Shown: positions 40,579 to 49,513 of the stretch, piece by piece
Layout: every line of letters starts with the position of its first letter
Numbering within the stretch: the first letter of the stretch is position 1
Position numbers and translations under genes: made by a program
Source of the DNA: Sphingobacteriales bacterium
Lineage (GTDB): Bacteria > Bacteroidota > Bacteroidia > Chitinophagales > UBA2359
Direction: 5' to 3'
DNA: 64,000 nt
Assembly (NCBI GenBank): GCA_016711295.1
Contig: JADJTE010000012.1
Location: forward strand, 62,001-126,000
The notes under the pieces: generated by a model
Databases searched by the model: none
What the model was told of the DNA's origin: nothing
Seen by the model: the letters and a program-made list of their open reading frames with translations, nothing else

Positions 40579-41073
40579 TTAGTGGATAGTGGTCAGTGGA
40601 TAGTGGATAGTAACAAGAAAATACTTTGCAATTATGACATCTTTAAAAAACTTTCAGGAGTTGATAGTTTGGCAAAAATCAATGGATTTAGTCAAGCAGA
40701 TTTATCAGCATACCTCATCATTTCCCAAAGAAGAGATATTTGGCTTAACTTCTCAAATGCGAAGAGCGGCAGTAAGCATTCCGGCAAACATAGCGGAGGG
40801 GCAGGCACGGAATACAAGGGGGGAGTTTTGTCAATTTTTGGGGATAGCCAAAGGTTCTTTGGCGGAATTACAGACTTTAATTCTTTTATCAACGAACTTG
40901 AATTATCTGACTCAGGAAAATTCAAGCAGTTTGTTGATGAACTGCGAAGAAGTCGCAAAGATGCTGAATGGTTTGCTGGAAATCTCTTTCACCAAAGAAC
41001 TAACCACTAACCACTACCCACTAACCACTAAAAACTACCCACTAACCACTAAAAACTACGCACTAATCACTAT
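40579..41073 (+). mobile_element. IVS-like element: four-helix-bundle ORF between inverted heptad arrays, inserted in mod
   Basis: The left end is an array TTAGTGG-ATAGTGG-TCAGTGG-ATAGTGG-ATAGT (40579-40611). The right end (about 41001-41073) is a longer array of CCACTAA/CCACTAC heptads, roughly complementary, so the element can fold into a long stem. It encloses one ORF of the 23S rRNA intervening-sequence protein family. It interrupts mod between GEPDID and TIKGLDIYDPIKDE, which are adjacent segments in related methyltransferases. Known IVSs of this family sit in 23S rRNA helices and are removed by RNase III-type cleavage. Confidence 0.7.
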
Positions 41074-41440
41074 CAAAGGTTTAGACATTTACGACCCCAT
41101 CAAAGACGAGGTAAAAGCCCGCAACTTGCACGACATTGCCTATTGGATGGTAGATGACGACTACGACGACAGCAATTTTGTAGTAAAACAAGTATTCTTC
41201 TGCGGTGGCGACAAAACAGAATTTGGCAAATGGAAAAAGGGTTTGGAGAACATAGCCAAGGACAGCACCAAAAAGAAAGTAGAAAAAACCCTTAAAATAG
41301 AAATAGATGACGAAGCTTTCGACCGCTTGTACGGACATATTTCACACCCAATAGAAGTAAAAAAGAAAGGGCAAAAAATCGCGGTACGCATCATCAGTCA
41401 GTTTGGCGAAGAGTGTACAAAAATATTGCGGATAGACTAA
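40634..41440 (+). CDS. Four-helix-bundle protein (23S rRNA IVS protein family) read through into the Mod C-terminal part
   Basis: Residues 1-122 (MTSLKNFQELIVWQKSMDLVKQIY, then FPKEEIFGLTSQMRRAAVSIPANIAEGQAR, then FLGIAKGSLAELQTLILLS) are a clear member of the four-helix-bundle family TIGR02436 found in 23S rRNA intervening sequences. The frame continues through the right heptad array (TTNHYPLTTKNYPLTTKNY) into IKGLDIYDPIKDEV, HDIAYWMVDDDYD and the KIAVRIISQFGEECTKI tail, which is the C-terminal domain of the type III-like Mod family. The product is thus either a fusion or, if the element is removed from the mRNA, the missing end of Mod. The family is thought to be structural/RNA-associated; its activity is unknown. 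Confidence 0.8.
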   Translation: MTSLKNFQELIVWQKSMDLVKQIYQHTSSFPKEEIFGLTSQMRRAAVSIPANIAEGQARNTRGEFCQFLGIAKGSLAELQTLILLSTNLNYLTQENSSSLLMNCEEVAKMLNGLLEISFTKELTTNHYPLTTKNYPLTTKNYALITIKGLDIYDPIKDEVKARNLHDIAYWMVDDDYDDSNFVVKQVFFCGGDKTEFGKWKKGLENIAKDSTKKKVEKTLKIEIDDEAFDRLYGHISHPIEVKKKGQKIAVRIISQFGEECTKILRID

Positions 41441-42158
41441 GCCAAGAAGAAGGCTATTGGTAGCAGATTTATCTGCTTGATTTATTGGTGCATGATTGGG
41501 CGTTCTGGATTTTCGAGGGCGAGACCGCACCAGTATAGGCGTGCCAAATCCAAGTTTTGCCCCCCCACCAAACGCGCACCGCGAGGCAGACCCAAAATGA
41601 CGACGAAGCAGCACGACAAAGAGCGGGAGGCAGTTTGTGTAGCAAGGATAAGGCTTGCACAGGTGCCTCGCGCGGCACCAAATTTTTCGTCAATAAGGAT
41701 AAGAACCGGCTGCGGTGGCTTCATTTAAGCCCTTCTATTTTTCCGAAACCAATGGCTATTTTTCAAAAATAAGCCGCCTGAAAAGCTACAATTTTGCCGC
41801 CAAGGCTGTACTTTTGCTTGATAAAATGAGTTTTTTGGGGAGGAAGAACTAATGCCTACTGCGAGAGAAGGGCTAATGGTTTTGGGGCAGTTTCTGTAGT
41901 TGGTGCTTTTGGGAATATATTTGGCATAATGACTAATTTTTATCAGCGCAAACGTATTAAAAAAACAAACTTGATTATTTGACTACTGTGCAAAAAGGCA
42001 AAACCGACACAAATTAAATTTAATTTCAAATCGTAAATTATTTATTTATAGTCATCTACACATTTTGCAATTACTAAACACTTTGCTAAAATGACTTCTT
42101 GCACCGTAATCATTTTTTTATTTTAAAAATTTAAAAATAAATAACATATTTTAATTAC
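41441..42158. other. Gene-free stretch between mod and the YdeI-like gene
   Basis: Several overlapping open frames of 70-90 codons exist on both strands at 41480-41770, but none has a recognisable domain, signal peptide or start context. Base composition is richer in G+C than the flanks. From about 41940 the sequence becomes AT-rich up to the YdeI-like start. I see no RNA gene or array. Confidence 0.5.
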
Positions 42159-42740
42159 ATGAAAAAAGAAGACAACGAGCAAGTTATTTATACTAAGACA
42201 AAAGCCGATTGGAGAAAGTGGTTAGCAGAAAATCATCTTTCAAAACAAAATGTTTGGCTGGTGTTTTATAACAAAAAGTCGGAATTACCATCTATTACTT
42301 GGAGTGATGCTGTTGATGTTGCGCTCTGCTTTGGTTGGATAGACAGCAAGAAAGTAAAAATTGACGAAGAGACCTCACATCAATTTTTCAGCAAACGGAA
42401 ACCGAAAAGTACGTGGTCAAAAATCAACAAAACCAAAATTGAGCAACTTATAGAACAGGGTTTGATGACAGAAGCAGGATTTAAAAGCATAGAAACGGCA
42501 AAACAAAATGGCTCATGGACAATTTTGGACGAAGTAGAAGAATTAATTATACCCGCAGACTTAGATGCCGAATTTGCAGACAAACCTAATGCGAAGGATT
42601 TCTTTTTAGGGTTAAGTAAATCTGTAAGAAAGATGATTTTAGCCTGGCTTGTGTTTGCCAAGACACCCCAAACAAGGCAAAAGCGAATTACTGAAATTGT
42701 AGAACGAGCAGAACAAGAACTGAAACCAAAACACTTGTAA
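42159..42740 (+). CDS. YdeI/OmpD-associated family protein
   Basis: 193 residues, intact. The N-terminal domain (KTKADWRKWLAENHLSKQNVWLVFYNK, then SITWSDAVDVALCFGWIDSKK, then HQFFSKRKPKSTWSKINKTKIEQLIEQGLMTEAG) and C-terminal segment (LGLSKSVRKMILAWLVFAKTPQTRQKRITEIVERA) are the two conserved blocks of the YdeI/OmpD-associated family, which includes bacteriocin-protection proteins. The biochemical role is not established. Codon usage is AT-richer than the left half of the window, like the neighbouring nuclease gene, consistent with an acquired island. Confidence 0.85.
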   Translation: MKKEDNEQVIYTKTKADWRKWLAENHLSKQNVWLVFYNKKSELPSITWSDAVDVALCFGWIDSKKVKIDEETSHQFFSKRKPKSTWSKINKTKIEQLIEQGLMTEAGFKSIETAKQNGSWTILDEVEELIIPADLDAEFADKPNAKDFFLGLSKSVRKMILAWLVFAKTPQTRQKRITEIVERAEQELKPKHL

Positions 42741-42746
42741 GAAAGG

Positions 42747-42810
42747 AAATGGATACATGATAGGCAAAATTAATACCCAAAATTAAAAAACCAAACCAAT
42801 AATTTATAAA
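42747..42810 (+). repeat. Dispersed repeat (partial), shared with 34318-34375
   Basis: GGAAATGGATACATGATAGG followed by AAAATTAATACCCAAAATTA and ACCAAACCAATAATT is about 60 bp nearly identical to the tail of the repeat at 34231-34375. It fills the gap between the YdeI-like and nuclease genes. Confidence 0.65.
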
Positions 42811-42821
42811 TTAAACATAAA

Positions 42822-43739
42822 ATGACTTTTTTAGAATTAGCCGAACAAGTTTTAAAAGACGAAAAAAAGTCTTTGACCGCAACCGAAATTTGGGCGATTG
42901 CAGAAACCAAAGGTTACGACAAAAAACTTAACAGCCAAGGGAAAACACCTTGGGCGACACTTGGTGCGCAAATCTATGTAAATTCAAAAGACAACCCGAA
43001 AACTCTATTTGCGCAAATAGACAGCCGACCAAAAAAGTTTTACCTGAAATCACAAGCACCACAAATTGACTTATCAGACCTTGAAACTGTTGAAATCGCG
43101 ACACAAACAATTAAGAAAAAGAAATTTGAATATTTAGAAAAACACTTGCACCCCTTTTTGACATATTTCGCTTATTATCATTTGCGTTGTTACACAAAGA
43201 CAATTAACCATTCACATTCACCGAAGAAAGAATTTGGCGAATGGGTTCACCCCGACATTGTTGGTTGCTATTTCCCATTTGACGAATGGAAAAACGAAGT
43301 TTACGACCTTAGTTCGTCAATCGGCAACACGACAGTTAGACTTTTTTCATTTGAACTTAAACGCGAACTTAGTTTTAGCAATCTTCGTGAAAGTTTCTTT
43401 CAGACGGTTTCAAATTCTTCGTGGGCAAACGAAAGTTATTTAGTTGCGGCAGAAATTTCAAGAGAACAAGAATTTCGGGAGGAACTTTCACGACTTTCAA
43501 CTTCCTTCGGCATTGGTGTAATTCAACTGAATATTGAAGACCCATACTCATCGGAAATTATTTTTCCGGCGACATATCGTGAAAACCTTGATTGGGAAAC
43601 AATAAACAAACTGACAATGAATACAGACTTTAGAGAATTTATTTCGACTGTTAAAATTGACATCACAAGCAAGAGAATACACAAGAAAGAATACGACACA
43701 ATCTACCAACCTGACAAGCTGGAAATAAAAAGCGACTAA
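42822..43739 (+). CDS. HARE-HTH domain protein with PD-(D/E)xK nuclease core
   Basis: 305 residues, intact. Residues 1-75 (MTFLELAEQVLKDEKKSLTATEIWAIAETKGYD, then TPWATLGAQIYV, then KKFYL) form a HARE-HTH winged-helix domain, a fold often attached to restriction or modification-sensing proteins. The C-terminal ~170 residues show HPDIVG (Asp145), then FSFELKREL (Glu178-x-Lys180), then NSSWANESYLVAAEI, the D-ExK layout of the PD-(D/E)xK nuclease superfamily. COG2958-like proteins have this architecture. It is probably a restriction-type effector. It follows the type III-like system by about 1.4 kb in the same orientation. Confidence 0.75.
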   Translation: MTFLELAEQVLKDEKKSLTATEIWAIAETKGYDKKLNSQGKTPWATLGAQIYVNSKDNPKTLFAQIDSRPKKFYLKSQAPQIDLSDLETVEIATQTIKKKKFEYLEKHLHPFLTYFAYYHLRCYTKTINHSHSPKKEFGEWVHPDIVGCYFPFDEWKNEVYDLSSSIGNTTVRLFSFELKRELSFSNLRESFFQTVSNSSWANESYLVAAEISREQEFREELSRLSTSFGIGVIQLNIEDPYSSEIIFPATYRENLDWETINKLTMNTDFREFISTVKIDITSKRIHKKEYDTIYQPDKLEIKSD

Positions 43740-44074
43740 ATTGGCAACCACCAACTTCTACCACCCCACACAACCAACATTTTCTAAATAAGCAACAGAA
43801 AAACCAACCGACATAGAAGCGATTTAAGCGCAGCATGTTTTAGGTGGGGAATTTCTGTGAAAAATTTAAATAATACATATAAACATTGAATTGATGATAG
43901 AGGCAGAAAACCGCCCCTTGCTCCTACGAGATGTATAGCGCAAGCAGATGTAGAGTAATCTTATGTCTTTTTTCAGCCCGAAAAATAACTTGTTCGTTCG
44001 TTAAACTTTTTGGCTTGTTAGTGGTCTAAGCAACATAATCATTATTGTATCATCATAATTTTACTGCCCTTATC
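43740..44074. other. Gene-free stretch before the redoxin gene
   Basis: About 335 bp with no credible ORF, repeat copy or structured RNA that I can recognise. A frame continuous with the redoxin gene opens at 44045, but the first 10 codons (YHHNFTALI) do not fit a signal peptide start. Confidence 0.45.
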
Positions 44075-44572
44075 ATGCGCTTTTTCCTAATTGCCTTTGC
44101 CCTAATCGCTACCTTATTGGGCGCGAACACCGCCTTGAATGCCCAAAGCACCGCCGCCAAAGCCAAGAAATTACCCAATTTTAGTTTTTATAACGCCTTG
44201 AATGGCAAGGTAGTTACTGCCAACCAAATCCAATACGACAAATACCTCACTGTCGTTTATTTCGACCCATCGTGCGAGCACTGCGAAGCTACCGCCGCCG
44301 ATATAGCCAAACAAATAAGCAAATTTAAAAATACTAAATTAGTATGGGTCTCTATCTCCGACCCCGAACCCGTTGCAGCATTCAAAGCCAAATATTTCCC
44401 CAAAGCCACCTCTTCGAGCATGTTGTTTTTGTCGGATAAAAATACCAAAATATTCTCCTACTTCAACAACCTCATCGATACGCCCACCTTTATCGTTTTT
44501 GACAAAAACAAAAATCAAGTGGCACAACTCGAATTGCCCACCGTTGCCGATATTGTGAAACACTATAAGTAA
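44075..44572 (+). CDS. Exported thioredoxin-like (redoxin) protein
   Basis: 165 residues from the Met at 44075 (MRFFLIAFALIATLLGANTALNAQ, a signal peptide). A thioredoxin fold follows, with PNFSFYNALNGKVV, TVVYFDPSCEHCEAT (redox CxxC, Cys-Glu-His-Cys) and DTPTFIVFDKNK containing the cis-Pro. It resembles peroxiredoxin/TlpA-type periplasmic redox proteins of Bacteroidota. The stop codon TAA is the TAA of the GTAACTATTTAG end of MITE copy A7, so the element defines the present C-terminus (HYK). Confidence 0.82.
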   Translation: MRFFLIAFALIATLLGANTALNAQSTAAKAKKLPNFSFYNALNGKVVTANQIQYDKYLTVVYFDPSCEHCEATAADIAKQISKFKNTKLVWVSISDPEPVAAFKAKYFPKATSSSMLFLSDKNTKIFSYFNNLIDTPTFIVFDKNKNQVAQLELPTVADIVKHYK

Positions 44573-44707
44573 CTATTTAGCCTTGTAGGAGTAGCCCACA
44601 AGAATCACTATTTCTAATCGAATATGCAACGATGTCAGGCATTATTAGATGGGTATTGCCCATTACCCCATACCCTATACCCAAAACCCCATACCCTAAA
44701 TAGTTAC
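44569..44707 (-). repeat. GTAACTATTTAG MITE-like repeat, copy A7, overlapping a gene end
   Basis: Perfect ends GTAACTATTTAG (44569-44580) and CTAAATAGTTAC (44696-44707) with a full-length interior. The left end overlaps the last codon and stop of the redoxin gene. No flanking octamer duplication is visible. Confidence 0.8.
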
Positions 44708-44852
44708 CATTGTTTTTATTTGCAATATCTAAATGAGCTGTTAAAATACTTGGGACTGAATAGCCTACTTCCATAGCCCACGATGCAAATCGTGGGCTAT
44801 GTTTGTTATTCGATTTTACGAATGGATTTACCCACTTTTCTCTACAATAGCT

Positions 44853-44860
44853 TATCTTTG
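44853..44860 (+). promoter_or_regulatory. -7 element upstream of dnaX
   Basis: TATCTTTG fits TANNTTTG and lies 46 bases upstream of the dnaX start codon at 44907. No TTTG at -33. Confidence 0.4.
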
Positions 44861-44906
44861 CAGCCATAGTTTGCCTATTTTTTTCCCAAAATTGCCCTTT
44901 TCAGAT

Positions 44907-46706
44907 ATGTCGTTTGTTGTTTCTGCTCGCAAATACCGCCCCATTCGTTTTAAAGACGTTATCGGGCAGCCAGCCATTACTACTACGCTCAAAAACGCCC
45001 TTAAAAGCGATAAGTTAGCGCAGTCATTTTTGTTTTGTGGCCCGCGCGGAGTGGGCAAAACTACTTGTGCCCGTATTTTGGCAAAAATTATCAATTGCCA
45101 AAACTTATCGCCCGATACCGAACCTTGCAATGAATGTGCCGCTTGCACGGCATTTAATCATTCGGCATCATTTAATATATTTGAATTAGATGCGGCATCT
45201 AATAACTCAGTCGACGATATTCGCGCCTTGATAGAGCAAGTGCGATTTGCGCCGCAAGTGGGCAAATACAAGGTATATATTATCGATGAGGTACACATGT
45301 TGTCGCAAGCGGCGTTCAATGCTTTCCTCAAAACCTTAGAAGAACCGCCTTCGTATGCCATTTTTATTTTGGCAACGACAGAAAAACACAAAATTATTCC
45401 TACCATTTTGTCGCGGTGCCAAATTTTCGACTTTTCGCGCATCAAAGTTGCCGATATCGTAACGCATCTACAAGGCATCTGCCACGACCAAAATGTCGTA
45501 GCCGACGAAAACGCCTTGCACGTCATAGCGCAAAAGCCGATGGCGGTATGCGCGAGCGCTTCTGTCGATGTTTGACCGAATAGCGGGCTATTCCGAAGGT
45601 AATATCACCTATCAAAGCGTATTGGAAACGCTATCTATCTTAGACTACGAATATTTTTTTAAAATAACCGATGCCCTCTTGCTCCAAGATACCACCACCG
45701 CACTCCTGCTGCTCGACGAAATTTTGCAGCGCGGTTTTGAGGGCGATAACCTAATGGACGGTTTAGCAGGGCATTTTCGCAATTTGATGGTCTGCAAAGA
45801 CCCCAAAACAACGCATCTCTTAGAAGCGAGTAGCAGCCTGCGCCAACAATATGCTGCCCAAGCCGCTATGGCACAGGCGCGTTTTTGCTTAGTGCGCTCA
45901 ACTTAGCCAATCAATGCGACATACAATATAAACAAGCACGCAACAAACGCCTTTTAATAGAACTCACACTGCTGAAAATGTGCTATATGAACACAGTTAT
46001 CGATTTGGCAAAACTGCAAAATGGTGGCAATCAGCACCCGCGTACCGAAAAAGCGGCAAGCGGCAATAATCTATTGCAAGGCAATAACGAACTGCCCGCC
46101 AAACTCGCAACAAGCAATAACGACTTGCCCAAAAACAACGACGAGACAGCTGAACCCGAACCACTCACAAAGGTGAATTATATGGAAAAAATGGCGCAAT
46201 TAGAACAACAAAAGAATAAAGTGCCGCCACCTATCGACCAGAATAACAACCCACCGCCCACCAACCAACAAAAAGAAAGCATACTGAACGAGGCGCAGCC
46301 CGAATACTACCCACAAGCCCCCTCTGCCGCGCCCGACCTCAATCCCGAATTGCTGAGCAAAACTTGGAAACAATATTGCAGCACCATGTCGCCCGCCAAA
46401 CGCGCTATACTCGAAAATTGTGACCTCCAATTGTCTGATAAACAGATAATTGTCACCTTGTTTAGCGATATGCAAGAGGGTTTGGTGCGCGACGAAAGCA
46501 TAGAATTTTTGACCTACCTACAACAAAAATACCAAATACGCGGCTACGAACTGCTGCGCCAAATTGACCGAAGCCGCCAGCAAGAACCTATCGACAACCC
46601 TAAACCCAACGCTTTTATGCCAGGCGAACAGCTAAAAGCGATGGAAAAAACAAACCCCCAACTCAGCGAATTGCAAAGGCGATTGGGCTTGGAATTGGAT
46701 TATTAG
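44907..46706 (+). CDS. dnaX: DNA polymerase III subunit gamma/tau (three frameshifts)
   Basis: Clamp-loader ATPase. The start MSFVVSARKYRPIRFKDVIGQ is at 44907; the frame is open from 44799, but family similarity begins here. Walker A GPRGVGKTT, the zinc-binding CNECAAC, Walker B IIDEVHMLS and sensor TTEKHKIIPTILSRC are present. Breaks: about 45536 (AAAA for AAAAA, expected QKADGGMRDAL), about 45556 (one base lost after CGCGA) and about 45886 (TTTTT for TTTTTT, expected ARFLLSALNLANQCDIQYK). All three are single-base losses and together restore frame. The C-terminal part is Asn/Gln/Pro-rich, then LSKTWKQYCSTMSPAKRAILENC. These breaks are not at the position or motif of known programmed dnaX frameshifts. 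Confidence 0.93.
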
Positions 46707-46710
46707 CGGT

Positions 46711-46770
46711 CTGTGTTTAAAATTTCGGTAACAAATTTTGGTAAATGCTGCTTTGTAGCAATGGTGCGAC
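46711..46770. repeat. Dispersed repeat (also at 2417-2470)
   Basis: Copy of the repeat seen upstream of the amidohydrolase start, with an 11-base insertion (ACAAATTTTGG). It directly follows the dnaX stop codon. Confidence 0.6.
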
Positions 46771-46802
46771 AGTTTTTTTGCCCAATTGCAATAATAAAAC
46801 CA

Positions 46803-46839
46803 AATAAAGCGTTATTGCTCTTAGTAATAACGCTTTATT
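46803..46839 (+). terminator. Intrinsic terminator-like hairpin after dnaX
   Basis: AATAAAGCGTTATT and AATAACGCTTTATT form a 14-bp stem with an 8-9 base loop. The 3' arm is T-rich (CTTTATT), but there is no clean T run. Confidence 0.6.
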
Positions 46840-46877
46840 AATATCCTAATCTCCCAACCGTTCAAAGCAGCTTTCTT

Positions 46878-48202
46878 ATGTTCTACCTCCGCTTTTTATC
46901 CTTTTGCGCATTGCTTATCGGCTTAGGCGCGTGCAACCGTTCGTCGTCGCCCTCGTCGTCAGCAGCGGCGAATGATGTGCCGAATATGACCCAACAAAAT
47001 ACGCAGCAGGCGGTTCAGCAAACTACCCAACAAGCAGTGATACCAAGCGTCAACAGCAATAGCCTGAGCAGCGGCAGTACTACCGCAGATAACATTACGG
47101 CAAGCCCTGTTAATTTTAAACCCCTATCGCCAACTATTGTGAGCGATACTACTAATTGCGTCCAAGTGGCTATCCTGCTCGATACCAGCAATAGTATGGA
47201 CGGTTTGATAGACCAAGCCAAATCGCAATTATGGAAAATCGTGAATGAAATTGCGCTGGCTCGCGATGCCAAAGGCAATGTTCCGCAATTGTTATTAGCC
47301 ATCTACGATTATGGCAACGACCGATATAATGCTGCCGAAGGCTATATCCAACAAATAGCCCCACTGACCAGCGACCTCGACGCTATCTCCGAACGCCTTT
47401 TGCACTGACAACCAATGGTGGCAGTGAATATTGCGGGCACGTCATACGAACGGCTACCAACGCCCTATCATGGACAAAATCGCCCGACCGCGTGAAGTTG
47501 ATATTTATTGCAGGTAACGAAGAATTTACGCAGGGCACGGTAGATTATCAGCAGTCTTGCCGCAATGCTATTGCCAAAGGTATCGTAGTCAATACTATAT
47601 TTTGTGGCGATTACCAAGAGGGAATCAATACCAAATGGAAAGACGGCGCAGACCTCGCCGATGGCAAATACCTCAATATTGACCAAGACCAAAAAGTAGT
47701 GCATATCGACGCACCACAAGATACCGAACTCAATCGCCTGAACCAACAGCTCAACGATACCTATATGGGCTGCATGCCGAGGGCGAGTCGAGCAAAATGA
47801 GGCAAACCGTCCAAGATAGCAATGCGGGTGCGTATGGTTCTGCTAATGCTTCGATGCGTGCCGTGTCGAAAGCATCGGCAGCCTACAAAAACGATTCGTG
47901 GGACGTAGTAGATGCCGTCAAAGAGAAAAATAGACCTCAAAAAGATGGAACAAGACGAATTGCCCCAAGAGATGCGCTCGCTGAAACCCGAAGAGCGCGA
48001 AGCCTATGTAGCCAAAAAAGCAGCAGAACGTGAGACAATACAAGCTCGTATCAGGCAATTGAGCGAAGAACGCCGCCATTTTGTAGACAAAAAAGAACGC
48101 GAAATGCGCGAAGCCGACCCTAATGCCAATACCTTAGATGTCATTATGCTGCGCACCATTCGCGAGCAACTGACTGCGAGGGGTTTGCATTTTGAAAAAT
48201 AA
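46878..48202 (+). CDS. VWA-domain lipoprotein (three frameshifts)
   Basis: MFYLRFLSFCALLIGLGACN is an SPII lipoprotein signal. After a Ser/Gln/Thr-rich linker comes a von Willebrand A domain with the MIDAS motif DTSNSMDGL. Frames join at about 47400 (TTTT for TTTTT; expected ERLFALTTNGGSEYCG), at about 47770 and at about 47925 (AAAAA for AAAAAA; expected KEKKIDLKKMEQDELP). The tail is a charged helical region (KPEEREAYVAKKAAERETIQARIRQLSEERR). Corrected length is about 440 residues. It probably binds a metal-dependent protein partner at the envelope. Confidence 0.75.
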
Positions 48203-48451
48203 ATAGCAAAAACCACTATAAATAAAAAAGGGGCAATGGCAGGAACGCCAAAGCCCCTAAGAGCGGGCAAATACGGGAAGTAATGCCGCGCGAGATAGCC
48301 GCAGGAACACTATAAGGCTCAACCACTTGCTATTAGATAGCAACCAATGGAATGGCTGCTTTGTGGGGGCAAAATTACGGCATTTTTGGGTTTTGCGCAA
48401 TAGTTCGAGCCATTTTTTTGGTCGGAATAACCGCATTAGGCATAAATCAAC

Positions 48452-48459
48452 TACCTTTG
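48452..48459 (+). promoter_or_regulatory. -7 element of the DUF5777 gene
   Basis: TACCTTTG lies 33 bases before the start codon at 48493. The -33 position shows no TTTG. Confidence 0.45.
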
Positions 48460-48492
48460 TTGCATCAATTCACTTTTTAATCTTGATGCCAC

Positions 48493-49407
48493 ATGATACG
48501 TCACTTCTTTATCCCGCTTTGCTTATGGTGCTTTACGCTATTGGGGGCTACTATGCCTTTGTTTGCCCAAGACGACGACCTGCTGTCATTGGTTGATGAC
48601 GAGGATAAAAATACGACCAATTTTGCCCGCGCTTCTTTTAAAACGACCCGCGTAATCAATTCTCATTCGCTCGAAAACGTGGCGGCGGGCGTACTCGATT
48701 TTAAAATATCGCACCGATTTGGCGTACTAAATAATGGGTTTTACGACATATTCGGTTTGGATAATGCTACTATCCGCTTTGGGCTTGACTATGGAATCAC
48801 GCCCCGATTGATGGTAGGCCTGGGGCGAAGTACCTTTGAAAAAACCTACGATGGATTTATCAAATACAAATTGCTGCGCCAGAGCAAGGGCAAACGCAAT
48901 ATGCCTATTACTGCTTCTTTGGTGGCAGGCATGAGCATCAATACCCTAAAATGGGCAAATCCCGACCGAGATAACTATTTTTCGAGCCGTCTCAGCTATT
49001 ATTACCAACTCATCATAGGGCGCAAATTCGGCGAAGGTTTTTCGATGCAGATAATGCCCACGCTCGTACACCGCAATTTGGTCGAGACCCGCGCCGAGAA
49101 GAACGATGTTATTAGTATAGGTATCGCTGCTCGCCAAAAATTGAGCAAACGCATTGCCGTCAATGCCGAATATTTTTATGTATTGCCCAATCAAATTGCA
49201 GAATCTTACCGCAATTCACTTTCGGTGGGTTTTGACATCGAAACGGGCGGGCACGTATTCCAACTCCATTTTACCAACTCGACCCCGATGACCGAGAAAG
49301 GCTTTATTACCGAAACAAGCAATAATTGGTTAGATGGCGACATACATTTTGGATTTAATATATCACGCGTATTCACCATTGCACAGCCCAAAAATCGAGA
49401 GGAATAG
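48493..49407 (+). CDS. DUF5777 family outer-membrane beta-barrel protein
   Basis: 304 residues, intact. A signal peptide (MIRHFFIPLCLWCFTLLGATMPLFAQ) is followed by DDDLLSLVDDEDK and the DUF5777 signature TTRVINSHSLENVAAGVLDFKISHRFGVLNNGFYDIFGLDNATIRFGLDYGITPRLMVGLGRS. Alternating aromatic/hydrophobic strands follow, typical of a small barrel. In Bacteroidota these proteins are common; the function is unknown, perhaps an outer-membrane porin-like or structural component. It converges with a lipoprotein gene on a shared terminator. Confidence 0.88.
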   Translation: MIRHFFIPLCLWCFTLLGATMPLFAQDDDLLSLVDDEDKNTTNFARASFKTTRVINSHSLENVAAGVLDFKISHRFGVLNNGFYDIFGLDNATIRFGLDYGITPRLMVGLGRSTFEKTYDGFIKYKLLRQSKGKRNMPITASLVAGMSINTLKWANPDRDNYFSSRLSYYYQLIIGRKFGEGFSMQIMPTLVHRNLVETRAEKNDVISIGIAARQKLSKRIAVNAEYFYVLPNQIAESYRNSLSVGFDIETGGHVFQLHFTNSTPMTEKGFITETSNNWLDGDIHFGFNISRVFTIAQPKNREE

Positions 49408-49432
49408 CCGTTTTCCGTTTTGAATAAGCCAC

Positions 49433-49474
49433 AAAAAAGCCTACTTTACCCCAAAAGCTGTAAAGTAGGCTTTG
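49433..49474. terminator. Bidirectional terminator
   Basis: AAAGCCTACTTTAC and GTAAAGTAGGCTTT pair around a ~10-base loop between the convergent genes ending at 49407 and 49514. Confidence 0.8.
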
Positions 49475-49513
49475 GTATTGAACGCAGATTGGATTATTTC
49501 GAGGGCAGGGAAC

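Noticed and set aside
40579..41073. Group I/II intron or intein in mod
   Set aside because: No intron core, reverse transcriptase or intein motif is visible; the ORF is a four-helix-bundle protein and the ends are heptad repeats.
41477..41772. Overlapping 70-83 codon frames on both strands after the Mod C-terminus
   Set aside because: None shows a recognisable domain or a start context; a decayed gene is possible but unsupported.
45530..45900. Programmed frameshifting in dnaX
   Set aside because: The three breaks are separate single-base losses in A or T runs, not at an A-rich slippery site with stem-loop, and fmt and many others show the same pattern.
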